The position numbers were made by a program, and so were the translations under genes. Positions 1 to 11,861 of a DNA stretch of 64,000 nucleotides are shown one piece after another (the stretch's first letter is position 1; the number at the start of each line of letters is the position of its first letter). Source of the DNA: Tribonema minus (lineage: Eukaryota; Sar; Xanthophyceae; Tribonematales; Tribonemataceae); NCBI GenBank assembly GCA_017506865.1, contig JAFCMP010000064.1, positions 290,607-354,606 on the forward strand, written 5' to 3'. The notes under the pieces are model-generated. The model was not told where the DNA came from. It did no database searches and was given only the letters and a program-made list of their open reading frames with translations.

Positions 1-1007
1 GTCTCTCGCCAGACACATCTCCGCCTTGCTCCACCCATCCATGTACAACTTCTTGTGCCAATCCCGTTTACTGAAGACCTGCTATAAATCACAGGATGAT
101 GGTAGAACAGCAGCCATGTGTGAGGGAAACATGCAGGTGCAAACGTGCTGTGCTGGCTTGTGTAGCAATATCAAAAGCAATACAAGTACCTCTATGTGGG
201 AAGGGCGGTAAGATACACATATCCTCACCTTACACCCTCACCCTAACCTTGATTCTATCCACAAGTGTCAGTCAGTGGCTGCAAACCTCAGCAGAAATAA
301 AATCACAGGCAACTATGCATATATGAGTCGGAACAGCAGCAGCAGCGGCAGCAGCAGCAATGAAGCTGAGTTCTGGTGGCAAATACTCAGAATTGAATAG
401 GCATACCCACAATGCTTGTGGAAATGCAGTACAACCTGTCAAACATCACTAGCTGCAGTTGAAGTTAAAGTCAGCACATCTCGCGTGGTGACACTCCGGC
501 AGATAAGAGTGCAGAGTGAATTGAATAGGCATACTCACGAAAGGCAGCACAAACATCACTTGCTGAAGTTGAAGTCAACACATTCTCTGTGAGCACGTCT
601 GTGGCGTTCTACGTTCAAGCCTTGGTAGTACTGAAAATATGTACAGCCATGCAACTATTTTTGTGACACTTGGCAGACAAGAGTACAGCGTAATACACCT
701 TGAGGTGGTTATGCACCGTCTCAGTCGTTTCAGAGTTGCATGCGAATCAGAACTGATGTCGAATGGCAACTCGAAAGCAATGCCATGTCAGTGTTGGCCA
801 AGACCACAAACCACATCTTTAAACCCTCATGACAAGAATAATGTCATACACACGAGGGCTAGTTTCCCGTCAAAGCCGGTGCGCTGCCGCTCTGAGGTGC
901 GTCGTTTGCCACCTACTGATACATTCACCACACTGATACAACAACAAATGCACTACTAGCCATGCTTTAAAGGAATTGTGTGTGCGAAGAAGCAAAGTGC
1001 AGCTCAC
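1..1007. other. No gene recognised; short tandem duplication
   Basis: I found no convincing exon here, although the 3' exons of the Crinkler-like gene to the right (it reads leftward) should lie here or beyond the window edge. A duplicated segment is visible: the block starting near 392 (gaattgaataggcatac) recurs near 517, and both copies run on through a 'catcact..gctg.agttgaagt' stretch. The copies have diverged by small indels. Confidence 0.4.
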
Positions 1008-4000
1008 CTGATGCCTGTCTTCTTGGTTGGATGAGATCAGCAGCATCTTTGCCCCGCCCACACCCGGCAGAGCATAGTCATCGGGCTTGAGACCATCGAT
1101 GAGGTACCTGTCACACAACGCAACAAACCACAACACCGTGGAGCCGGCTCAGCTGCAACACAGCGACATGATGCATTAGAAACATGGTCGCGGTATCGCT
1201 ATGTAGCTCTGCAGAGGCAGCCAACTGGAGTAACATCGAGTCAAACATCTGAAGACGTTGCTGACTGAGACAAACAACACAAGCGCCAGCGGAGACGGCG
1301 TGAGCGCCACCAGCTGCCTCTATCGCAGGCGACGCCAGCCGCAGATCAAACATGCGTCGCTGCAGCGTGTGTGCTGGTGCCGCGCTGAGTTGAGCGCTGC
1401 TGCACACGCAGCATTGTGCACATATGCTACAACTGACAAACGCGTAGTTCCGCTGGCAGCACGTGCGTCAACGCAATGGCATAGCAACTGCAGCGCTGTC
1501 AGACACAGAGGCACCGCTGACTGAGATCGCTGGCGCCGTCAGCTGCCACATTACCAAGCATCCGCCATACAGTAGCATGTGCGCAGGCAGTGCGCTGAGT
1601 TGAGCACTGTGTACAGCGTGTGCAACTGCCAAATGTGCAACTGAAACGTCTGTACAGCGCAGCAGCTCGCATAGGCGATGCCAGCCAACAGGTGCGCGGT
1701 GAGCGCACTCTTAGGGTAAGGGGTTTAGGTTAGGCTTAGCGTCTGGGTTAGGGTTAACCATAGTCGCTGTGTTGTAGAGAATTGAAACACGCGGTATCCC
1801 ATCCCAGCACTTGCTCTCAATAAAGCTGTATAAGAGCTTCAACAGGATCTGCTGACGCACACCTACACTTACATGACATCAGGCCGAAGCAGCTCGTCTT
1901 CAAACTGGTCCTCAGTGAGCACGAAAGCACCCTCGGCGCAAAATAGGTGTGGCTGCTCTCGTTGCCAAGATTTTTTCCGCACAACAATCCGCTGAATTTG
2001 CTCGCCTTTGCTGATTCCACAAGCCCAGTGGTACAGCAGCAGATAGCCCCACATACTTTTCCCTATTCCTGCAGACAACACAAATGTATGCGAAACAGGT
2101 CATAGGTTGGGAATTGGCAGTGCACTGCATGCATACATGCATAGTAACGTATACTTCTATATATTGTGACCAATCGTGAGACTTCATCTGTTATTGGCAG
2201 ATCATGCACTCTGAATGATTGACTCGAAAGAGTGAAATGTCTTTCTGGGTGTAATGTTTAAGCCCATGCAGTCACTGCTGCTCAGCGTGCCCAAAATGGC
2301 ATGCAGTCTATGAATGTGTCCAAGGGCTTATTAAGTATACGTACAGTAGGACAAAGATAAGACCTGGCATCTGCACTCTCTGCTCAAGCTGTGATATGCT
2401 AAAGAGCCAGCTGCAGATTGACTCCACGGGGAGCAAGACTGAATTTTACCGCACCCCCTGCTCAAGCTGTGTTGTGTTAGTCGGCTGCAGGTTGACTCCA
2501 TGGGCAGCAACACTTTGAATTCTAGCTCACTAAGAAGACTTGGCAAGTGGTTGCAACGGCGGTAAAAGGTATCTGCAGTAAAAGAAACAACAGCAATGGT
2601 TGAACGCCGCAGCAGTGGCGGACATCCTGCAACCAGGAGCAAGTGATGAATGTAGCACTTTGCAACTGACAAGCGTACAGCGTTGGCAACTCCAGCTGTG
2701 CAGCAGCACTGTGGATACATTGGCCCTGACTTTGAGAGGGAGCACAGGCCCCACGGTGGGCCTGAATGAATTTCGCACTCAAAGCACTGAGGGGCCCATT
2801 ACTCTATGACTTGAATGTGTGAACATTGTCGATGCTGGTGTGCGGCATGTATGCATGAGGGGTGGGGGGGTGGGTGTGCGGGGGGTTAGAGCGGGTCAGC
2901 CAGGCTTTAGATGGGGGAGGGGAAGAAGGGGAGGAAGGGAAGGGGGACGGGGGAGGCGGGGTAGCCTGTTGACCAGCCTGAGGATGCGGCATCATAGCCT
3001 TCACTTGCTGCAAAGCCTGTAGCACCACATTGGGTTAGGGTTAGGCTTACCTAACCACATTGCACCTCAATCGCCTCAAAAAACACAAATCATAAAACTG
3101 CCTGTTTGTAGCAAGTACCTGCATCCCCAATGACGGCCAAGCCAATCCCACCCTTGGCAAAATAAAACCCGCATCGCTTCCTCCAAGGCTTGATACCAAA
3201 AACTGCGGATGAGAAGCTGCTGTGACAGCATGCTGTCTCCAAGAAAGAATGTGCCGCTGACTAAGCGTAGCACTTGACCGTTGTGCAGAAGCTCTGCACG
3301 AGGCAGTGCTTCCCAAAAGTCTTGCACTGATCGCCGTGCCGGACGCAGGGCTGGAGTGTCGCGCAACAAGAACAAGAAGCACAGCATGGCATTGGGCAAG
3401 GGCGTCATCAGCAAGGCTTATACCTAGTTGCTTGGCTGTCTGTTTCAAGCAATTCATGAAACCATTGTTTCAAGGTGAGTGTGATCAACGGTGAAGCATT
3501 TCGAGCATGGTGATGTGTGCATGCCACTAGTCTTGTATGTACATTGAGGGAAATGGACTTAAGAGGACGTGCAGGAGCTGTAAATTGGGCTGATCTAGGA
3601 TGGTGCAACGGCAAACATTCCAGAGGTGCAGAAGCCTTTGGCCACATGCTGTTCATCTGCACGAGAAAGATAACATCAGCATATGGCATCCCCATGCAAA
3701 GGGGAAAAAAAAAAAAGCATCAGCCACGCCAATGCCGCTGCTTGACTCATTAGGCTCTGCGCATTCACAGAAGGAACGGCAGCACACAGTCAAGCATACA
3801 TGACCACTTCAAAGATGATCGTGATGAGGGGCATACTGCTTCGACAACTCCTCAGCAACTGCCAGTACGCATTCGCACTTTTCACAGCTGCCAGTGCTCT
3901 GGCGCGTCCGCAGCTATACAGATGTGTTCAGCAGCCAATATTTGTATAACCATGTCAGGCGCAACTAGCCCTGAAGCACTGGAGAGAGGCGAGCGGCCAA

Positions 4001-6336
4001 TGAAGTGTCAATTTGTGGGCTCTCACTGGGCTACAGTAACCCTTGTCTAACCCTAAAAAGCGAACACACTGCAAACAGGGGACACTGGGCACCTCAACTC
4101 ACTTGACGAGACGGAGACTGCAAACTTCAAGTTGAGGGTCCGGCTCCAACTGTTTCGTACTGCACCTGCATCCTGGCTTGAAACCAGGTAGAAGCGAGGC
4201 AGTACTTTCGGCGATCCCACATGCCTCAGCGCCTGCAGTACCTCCTTCAAATCGTCTGTGTCCCGGAACTGAGCAACGATGCCCTCGTCTGGGTCCCTGT
4301 AAGCGACGCGGTGGCTGGCGGCAGAGGGCTTGTTGAGTGCCTGCTGCAAGTGGCTTTGCAACTGTCCAAGCGACCAGCCCTTGTCCAGGCGTTTGACTTT
4401 GGTTGGCGCCGGATCATCAAGGCCGTCGTAGAGCAAGGCCTCGTAGCGCTTGCTGCTGATCTCGCCAAAACGGTTCTGCTCACACACAGGAAGAAAAGGC
4501 ACACGGCGCACTGAGGTCACTTGCATTCCTGACGACATTCCGCAGTAAACGCATGCAAGTGCATGCCCCTTGCATTCACCGTTTTGAGCTGACCTGTGCC
4601 AGCGCCGCCCCTCTCGAGCTTTTATTGCCGCTGGTAACCGATTGTTTGCAATCGTCTTCACCCAGGTCCAAAGAGTCAATAGAAATCGTGTCTGCCGCCG
4701 ATTCGGCCTGGGAAGTGCCCAAATTGATGCTGCTACCATCGCAGGCCTCCGTGCGCTGTGTCGCTGCAGCACCTGGAACAGCGATGCGACAGCAGCAAGC
4801 GAAGTCGGCGAAAAGCTTTGAACAGCAGGGTTGCAAAATTGCGTTACGAATCGCAAGTGGAGCATGAGCGGGCTATTGCTGATTGCACCACCATCGCCTT
4901 TTCTTCGCGTTGACATCAATACATACCTGGAGTTTGAAAGCCAGCATAGTAGCGTGCCACAGCATGGTAGACAGCGCTGTATCCTTGCGGCAGATGGGAC
5001 TGAAACGCCCAGCCCAACGCGTAGGGAACAACAGGCAGCACCAGCAGCAGATCCCTCATCTTCTCAAGCGGGGAATAAATCGAAGTAGGGTCAACTGCAA
5101 TCATGAGGTTACTTGTGAATCAACAGGTAGTTAGAGCTTGCTGAGTGACCAATGGGAGCATGACCTGCCTTGACCGCACTTGAACAATGATCACTCTTGC
5201 ACGGGATCTAATGGTGAGGTGTCTCCTTGCTGGCAGTGGGCCTTTTCTGGGCTGCAAGGACCCTTGTTGACAACAGTATACTCACACAGTCACAAACTTT
5301 CAGAGTAATCAGAGCAGTGCTTCAGCCTCTACGACAGCCGCCTGCACGGTCACTCGCCAGGTAGCCGTATCCAGTTTAGGCTGTCACTGACAGCCTAGGC
5401 TGGGCCCGCATAGTTGCTGACAAGCGTCACACAGTTTCATACTTCTAGTTGCACAGGAACCATTGGGCTGAGATAGGCAGCCTTGCCAAGCCTGAGGCTG
5501 CCTTGCCCCAGCCCAATTTGAGAGGGCATTCTGCAACGTGAGCGTGCCACACCTGTCAATGACTGAATGTTGATGGCACCAGCATGGTCGCAGCTCTGCA
5601 GGGAGCTCACAGGGCCTTGCATTTGTGCAACGCAAGACATCAGGTCCCGCGACACTGCAAACGGAAGACCTCAGATGAACTACGGCGAGCATCACAGCGG
5701 CAGCGCTCAGTGTCCTGTGCGCATGCTCAACATTGCATGCGCGTAGCAGGCGTCGCGGATGGCAGTTAGCACAAACACATGTTGCTGCAGAATGCTGCTT
5801 CTCAACTACGTACACACGGCACGTGGCGTTAAGGAAGCATATTTGATTTTGCATTGGCAGGTTTCAGCCAATTGTTGAGCTTGTGCAAAGTGCAGAGCTC
5901 AGCGTGGCCCAACAGGCTGTCACAGTCAACACTAGCACAACTCTCTAATGGAGCATCAAAAGACAAAGGATATCATTTGACTCCTTACAAGTTGATTGCT
6001 AGAATCCTCAGTTTCAGCCTGCCTTGGGTGACCCATGCTGCTCTTGCCGTTTTAAGCCGCAAAGCACACAGTACTTCAAGGCACTCAATAATCTTTGTGG
6101 CAGCATCCTGATACATCAAGCATGCCTAGGCAGATAGCAGTGCCCTGACAAGCAGCTACAGCAGACAAGACGCACATGCCCAACACACAATGCATTGCAG
6201 TAGCAAACACTATACCTGACATTGGAAACCCTATCATGACATCTGTGCTGATTGAGATCCCACAGGCAATGCAAGCAAAAGCGGGTGCAGCAAACAGAGT
6301 AGATAACTGCATCAAGTCGTCATTCATGAACATGAT
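1008..6336 (-). CDS. Crinkler/RHS-type P-loop NTPase protein, multi-exon, one frameshift
   Basis: Eight minus-strand exons with GT donors and AG acceptors: 6336-6216, 5654-5553, 5094-4927, 4772-4594, 4475-4103, 3350-3119, 2068-1873 and 1107-1008. Codon phases match across every junction. The exon at 4475 encodes a PB1/ubiquitin-like stretch (AYRDPDEGIVAQFRDTDDL). The 3350 exon holds the pre-NTPase region (QDFWEALP, then FFLGD) typical of Crinkler and retrotransposon-hot-spot (RHS) proteins. The P-loop, GDAGIGKS, spans the next junction and is followed by FCAEGAFVLTEDQF. The 1107 exon holds YLIDGLKPDDY and MLLISSNQEDR, matching the family's Walker B-like 'YLVDG' and 'LLVSSP' blocks. Within the 3350 exon the frame must shift by one base near 3165-3175, in a G/T-rich run, to join the upstream part to the P-loop. 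This means a recent pseudogene or a sequence error. The first exon may lie upstream or begin at the ATG at 6333. The 3' end was not found. Family assignment is by motif order only. Confidence 0.62.
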
Positions 6337-6963
6337 CTGACGCACAGGCGGCTGTCAGCAGCCCGGCCTTGTGAAGGTATGTATGTATGCACCACTTTCG
6401 CATGTGGCCACGGCTCGACCCGACACGTCCAGATCATGCAGCGCAACAGAACACGCCGACATATGTACATGTGCTAGGCACGCCCTTATGTACATCCATG
6501 TATCTATATATGTGCACACCTGACGTCACAATGGCGCCCCTCTCGTGTGCTGCGAGGGGCTTCTGATGATGGTGTGTAGCAGAGGCGGGGTGGGCTCTCA
6601 ACCGTACCCTGCGTTTGTGTTACGAAACCCTGGGAGAACATACAAAGAAAACACAAGCGGCACCGCCACCGCTGCTGCCACCACTGCGGCAGCGGCTGCG
6701 GCGCCGCACGCGACCGCCGTGACTTGAGAAACGAGCACCACCAAGAGGTGCACGCGCGAGCGCGACAGCAGTTGAAGTAGCGTGTCCCACGCGGCACGTC
6801 ACCTTCAAGTTCAAGTGGGAACATCAGAGGGTGGGGGGCCTCCACCCCTAAACCCTACAAAAGCCCTGGCGTAAACCCCGCACAGAGGCGCGCACACGAT
6901 TGCGCGCCGCTCAAAGCCGTCACGAGAAGTAGCCATCAAACCCTAGTTGACGGGGAGGTAGGG

Positions 6964-7216
6964 TTAGCACATGCGCACACGCAGCAGGCGCGAAACGCCT
7001 CGCCTGCCCAGCGTCGTAAGATTGCGCAGCCCAGCCACCGCTGTGCCGGCCTCCTGCGCTCGCAGGTGCGCGATTTCCTTGGCAGCGGAGGGGGGGGCTG
7101 AGGGGGACGAAGTTGAAGTTGAAGTTGGATCGGGCGTCTTGGACTCCTCCACCATGTGCTGCAGCATATTCTCGACGTAGTCGCGCGCCTGATTCAGGAC
7201 TGTCTTCTCGATCCTC
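6964..7216 (-). CDS. Terminal exon of an unidentified minus-strand gene
   Basis: The acceptor 'tgtcttacag' precedes 7216, and one phase base plus 84 codons lead to a TAA at 6964-6966. The peptide begins RIEKTVLNQARDYVENML, a probable amphipathic helix. It continues into a Thr/Ser/Pro linker made by a GAAGTT repeat at about 7107-7127 (antisense of TSTSTSS) and then a Leu/Arg-rich tail ending LLRVRMC. I do not recognise the family and could not find the upstream exons, which should lie to the right. Overlapping frames are less protein-like and lack the splice site. Confidence 0.4.
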
Positions 7217-9500
7217 CTGTAAGACAGTCACACACGTATTGAGGTAACGCGTCAGCAGCTGTGGACAAGTAAAGTCTCTGATAGAGATGAAGATAGCATT
7301 CAGTGCGTGTGTCTGTCTGTGCTCCCAATCCACCACGGCCTGCAAATTCATGCCAAGAAACTTGCAGCATAGCGTGTGCCTATTAAACCGCTGCGTTTTA
7401 CCTGAACCCTGGCGGTTTATCTTACATCCTGATGCGAGACACACACAAGGCGCAATATGACTTTTTTTCTGCTTTACCAGCACTTCCTACTTGACAGCAG
7501 CAGATTGGCATCAGCCGACATAAATCTTTGCTCCAAGGTCTGCCAAGTGCTGCCTAACCCTAACCCTAAGTTACTCACCACAAACAACCCATTGCCACGG
7601 TGTGTAGGCTGCCGCCTGGTTACTTGCATGTGGCTAGGTACCTAGGGGTACTTCACAAGATGCAGGCATTCAACTCAACATGTGTACATTGGATGCTGTT
7701 GAGGGTGCCTCAATGGCCCCAACGGCTAAGTAAGCTGCAGTGCTCAGTGCTGCATACATAGCTACATACAGTGACACTTCTTCGAGCCGTCGACAAGTCT
7801 ATGTTGTACAAACTTTGCTGCTTACAGGAGGTGCTTTCATGACGATGAACTTGCTTCAAAAGGGACCAGGCTAAAAACTATCTGCAATTATTTGCTATGC
7901 TTCAGATTCTAGGGCACGAATCAGTGTTCAGTGCCGACTTCAGCTTGCAGCACGAGAAAGGCATGAGTCAGGTGATGCAGGCATCTTATTTCAAAAGCAG
8001 GGACCACACGTCACTGGCAACTGAGCTGCTGCAGCAAGACAAGCCATGACACAGAGCCTTCTTGCACAGAACCTAGATTCAGGAGCATCCTGATACTATT
8101 AGAGTTGAAGTCAGTTCCTGGGATGCGTACACTCTTGTGCATGCGCTTCCAAGGAAACTACTACCCTTTCGCTATGGCTGGATGAAAAGCGACCATGTGT
8201 ATGATGATACAAGGTCATACATACCTACATGCCTTCAAGAAAAAATATGCCTAGCCTAGTGGAAGAACCGCGTACATGAACTGACATCAAGTTGCACACG
8301 AACGCCTGCAGTGGTGCAACGCCCCCCACCTTACCCTGACTACACCCCTACCCCTGACCCTAACCCTAAGGCACCCCACCTCGCACGGCCACAAGGTCCA
8401 TGCCCTAACCCTAAGCACCTGCACGGCTTCAGGCTGAACAGGCAACCACAATGAAGCCATTCACCATTGACAACGATGATGTGTCTAGCCCGCACACATC
8501 ATCGGGTGAGCGAAAGAGGTGGCTATCCAACAATGTCAAAGTCAATGCTGCACCATCCGACAAAATGCAGTACCGTTATACTTTGTCTACCGCACCCTTC
8601 AGCGGCACGTGAACGTCCTGCACAAAGCGAAACCAAACTCCTCAGATCACCCAAATTGCCAAGAATGTACTCTACTGCTTTTGTTCATACCATAAATCAC
8701 TTACCCAGCAATTGGGGCAATGTGCCTGGGCACTCTTAGGTCCACATCAGCATCCACCCTCACACGGCAGCCTCCTGAGGGGTCTGCGCCTTGACAACAA
8801 TTGACAAGAAGCGAGGGGCAACACAGCGCTATGCTTGATCAGCGAGAGCCGTAACCAGCACAGAGCGGCAAAACTTAAGATAGTTTGTTTGTCGTTCAGA
8901 TGTTGCAGTGCTTAGAGGATTGGTCAGCGGCAGCAAGAGATTGATGATGTTCGTTGCATTGCCAACACTGAAAATATTACAGTATACGCAAGAGCGCAGT
9001 CACTCATACTGCTTTGACGCGATGGACCTTTCGCGATCTTCTTTTGAGCCAGTACTACAGTACCACCATCCCTACACTACTATTCGTGATGATGATCATT
9101 TGATGCTGACGAACCAGACGCGTTCAATGTATTGATTTATAACGAACGGCCATAGTATGTGAATACCAACCCCCCCCCCCGTTGCTGCTGCTTATTGCAT
9201 TTACATATACAGGCACATCTTGCATAAACGTTACGACACAAGCGGGCATACACCCCTTTCATGCAGAGGAAACGAAGGATTCTGAAGCCACTGGGCAGGA
9301 CAGGGGTGATGACAAGCACACCACACTGCATCTAGGCGAACCTTTGAACATACAACATATCAAAGGCTGCACGAAATGCGGCTTTGCATGCATTCTGCAG
9401 CCGCAAGTGTACGGCATTCGGGTCACAACAAGCACAACCGATAATCTTGCGTCTCTGCACGCAGCAACGCTCAACACCCACGTGCCACACCTGGAGAGAC
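7217..9500. other. Gene-poor stretch with short interstitial telomere-like repeats
   Basis: No convincing ORF or exon. Interstitial CCCTAA-type runs occur at about 7556-7572 and 8334-8412 (several separated blocks). A poly-C run lies near 9170-9180. A possible last exon of the secretory gene to the right begins after the acceptor 'ctgcccag' near 9295, but it encodes only about 19 residues and is not claimed. Confidence 0.4.
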
Positions 9501-10480
9501 CTGCCAGTGCGTTGTGATCAGCAGGCTGTTGACAGTAGGGATGCCCGTTGCAGTGTCGCTCTCCCTGTAGATCACCATCGTCATGTCCTGGTGCTGCGAT
9601 GGCTGGTTTGCAAGCAGCTCCTGTATCTTGGTGGTTTCCGTTGTGATCTGCCCCATCCAAGTCTTGAGGGAGGCTACGTAGCTCAGGTGCCGCCGCTGCA
9701 AGCTGTTCGCTTGCTCTGCATTAATATGTCAAGCAACAAGCACGGCGGAGCGCTGTGAGATGCTCTTGCAGCAATAGCACAGTGTAACATTATGGCGAGT
9801 TAGCCAACTGCCAAAAAAATTCACATGAGCATATGCCTGAGTCAGCTGTTCCACGACCAGCAACACATTGTTGCCAACCATATGAATGCGGTCGCTATAG
9901 TGGTGGCACAAAACAGCAAAGGTGTAAGCATGCTCTTCATTGGTTGCTGCCAACCATGGAGCCTCAACGCAGAGCAGCAAGGTCGCGGCTCCGTCATGTA
10001 CAGCTGCTTGCTGCTTACATACACTGCTGTTCTTTAGAAACTGACTGGTGTGATCAAAAGCTTAACACAAGCACATTTCATGTCAGCAAGGTTTTAGGCA
10101 TAAGTCTATCACTTCATGAGAAACACACACGCCCAACCCTGTGTGTCAGCACGAGCAGATTCAGTTACACATCTGGCAGCCTGGTTCTCTGGCTTCGAAC
10201 AGTGTCCACCATAGGCGTACCACTCACCATCGGACCACCACACCTCTCCCTGATCCTGCTGCTTGGCGTCCTTGTGCCCTATCCACGGCGACACCTGAAC
10301 ATCCTCCAAGTTCTGACTTTTTGTGAGGAAGTCCTTCTGTAAGTGTGGGCTCGACAAGTATCTCAGGAAGGACTTGGTATCCATCGGGAGCGTGGTGTCC
10401 ACCAGAAGGCTGGCATCTGAGAAGCCTGCCGCCGCCCAGAGGCCGGTGCACAGCAGCAGCAGAGAGCCTAAAGGCGCCAT
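9501..10480 (-). CDS. Predicted secretory-pathway protein, three exons seen, 3' end not found
   Basis: The start ATG at 10480 opens MAPLGSLLLLCTGLWAAAG, a typical N-terminal signal peptide (basic residues absent, long Leu-rich core, small residues at the likely cleavage site). Exons with matching phases are 10480-10228 (donor gtgagtgg), 10006-9825 (donor gtgaat) and 9695-9501 (donor gtctctcc), about 210 codons. The mature part contains a W-rich segment (VSPWIGH, then EVWWSD), then NEEHAYTFAVLCHHYSDRI, and a coiled-coil-like helix (TWMGQITTETTKIQELLANQ). The pattern loosely recalls StART-like VASt domains but is too weak to assign. The second exon could instead end at a GC donor near 9838. The next exon must be phase 0 and was not identified. 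The gene is divergent from the sorbitol dehydrogenase gene, with 274 bp between start codons. Confidence 0.5.
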
Positions 10481-10754
10481 GGTTCGGCAACAAAGAGAGG
10501 CTGCTCGTGAGCAGCGGAACCAAGCACGCGGCTAGCTGGGAGGTGCTGGTCGCTCGTAGCGCCTGATAACTGGTGACGGTGTCTGTCCAACGCCGGCAGT
10601 GAGGGCCGCTTGCTGCTGCTGGCGAGTAACACCAGCTTTTTTGAAAAGTGATGCGCCTGATCACGAGAGAGTCGGCACTGCAAGTTTGAACTTGGTTTTA
10701 TCAATAGTTTGAACTTCCGAGTCAGACAACTGTTTTTACTGTGTACTGAAAGCG
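10481..10754. promoter_or_regulatory. Bidirectional promoter region with paired GTTTGAACTT motifs
   Basis: The whole space between two divergent start codons is 274 bp. It contains two exact copies of GTTTGAACTT at 10684-10693 and 10707-10716, 23 bp apart and 40-70 bp upstream of the dehydrogenase ATG. Similar TTGAA(C/G)TT or AAGTTCAA words occur near other 5' ends in this window. A promoter role is inferred from position and repetition only. Confidence 0.4.
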
Positions 10755-11861
10755 ATGGCGGCAATGGCAGGGAAGGATAACATGGCAGCCTGGCTCTACG
10801 GAGTCGACGACCTTCGCGTACAGCCACACCATCAGCGACTCGATCAGCCCCTGCAAGCCAACGAGGTGCGCGTGCAGGTGGGTGCCCTGGGCATCTGCGG
10901 CAGCGATGTGCACTACCTGAAGCACATGCGCATAGGGGACTTCGTGGTCAATGAGCCCATGATCATTGGTCACGAGAGCGCGGGGATGATCACTGAAATC
11001 GGCCCTGGAGTCAAGCATCTCAAGGTGGGCGACAGAGTAGCCATGGAACCCGGGATTCCCTGCCGTTGCTGCCACCTCTGCAAGGAGGGCGTGTACAACC
11101 TTTGCGAAGAGATGGAGTTCTTCGCAACGCCTCCCGTGCACGGCTCTCTGGCCAACTTCGTCGTCCACCCCGCCGACTTCTGCTTCCCTCTGCCGGACGG
11201 CATGACTCTCGAAGAAGGCGCCATGTGCGAGCCCGTGTCGGTGGGCATACACGCGTGCAAGCGGTCTGGGGTGAGGCCAGGGACGCTGCTTGCAGTGCTC
11301 GGCGCGGGTCCCATAGGACTGGTCACCCTGCTCGTCGCCAAGGCCTTCGGCGCCACCAGCATCGTAATCACCGACATATCGGACGAGAGGCTGACTGTAG
11401 CTAAAGCCCTGGGTGCCACGGCGTGCATCAATGTCGCCAACCTCACCACGGAAGAGACCTGCAAGCGCATCACAGAGGCTCTCGGGGGGCGCAAACCTCA
11501 CGTCACGGCGGACTGCTGCGGCTTCACATCCAGCATGGCTGCGGCGCTGGCGGTTACGGCGAGCGGCGGCAAGGTGTGCCTCATAGGCATGGGGCACGGG
11601 GAAATGACGCTGCCGCTTACGGCGTCGGCGGCGCGGGAGGTGGACATTCTGGGGGTGTTCCGGTACCGCAACGCGTACCCGCTGGCGATCGATCTCATAT
11701 CCAAGCGGCACATAGACGTGCAGCCGCTGATCACCAACCGCTTCAACCTGGTGGGGGGGTTCTCGCAGGAGGTGATCAAGGAGGGGTTTGAGGTGTCGGC
11801 GAAGGGGCGCAACGCGATCAAGGTGATGTTTCACTTGGTTGACAATGCTGCTAGTGCGTAA
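10755..11861 (+). CDS. Sorbitol (L-iditol) dehydrogenase, zinc-dependent MDR family
   Basis: A single open frame of 368 codons covers a full-length medium-chain dehydrogenase that oxidises polyols such as sorbitol to ketoses with NAD+. Visible residues are the catalytic-zinc ligands Cys48, His73 and Glu74 in the GHE motif, and Glu159 in CEP. The structural-zinc cysteines Cys103, Cys106, Cys109 and Cys117 have the usual C-x2-C-x2-C-x7-C spacing. The Rossmann motif is GAGPIG (183-188), with an Asp at about 208 at the end of beta-2, indicating NAD rather than NADP. The start is chosen because it opens with MAAMAG and nothing in frame upstream is conserved. No targeting peptide is obvious, so it is likely cytosolic. 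It has no introns, while several neighbours have many. The closely related xylitol dehydrogenases cannot be excluded by sequence alone. Confidence 0.92.
   Translation: MAAMAGKDNMAAWLYGVDDLRVQPHHQRLDQPLQANEVRVQVGALGICGSDVHYLKHMRIGDFVVNEPMIIGHESAGMITEIGPGVKHLKVGDRVAMEPGIPCRCCHLCKEGVYNLCEEMEFFATPPVHGSLANFVVHPADFCFPLPDGMTLEEGAMCEPVSVGIHACKRSGVRPGTLLAVLGAGPIGLVTLLVAKAFGATSIVITDISDERLTVAKALGATACINVANLTTEETCKRITEALGGRKPHVTADCCGFTSSMAAALAVTASGGKVCLIGMGHGEMTLPLTASAAREVDILGVFRYRNAYPLAIDLISKRHIDVQPLITNRFNLVGGFSQEVIKEGFEVSAKGRNAIKVMFHLVDNAASA

Noticed and set aside
3111-3190. Reading the segment FAKGGIGLAVIGDAG as part of a V-ATPase proteolipid subunit
   Set aside because: The phase continues exactly into GKSMWGYLLL in the next exon, giving a P-loop, and the neighbouring exons fit a Crinkler/RHS protein.
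10722-11834. 370-codon open frame on the minus strand
   Set aside because: It is antisense to the sorbitol dehydrogenase gene, an effect of third-position GC. It has no domain.
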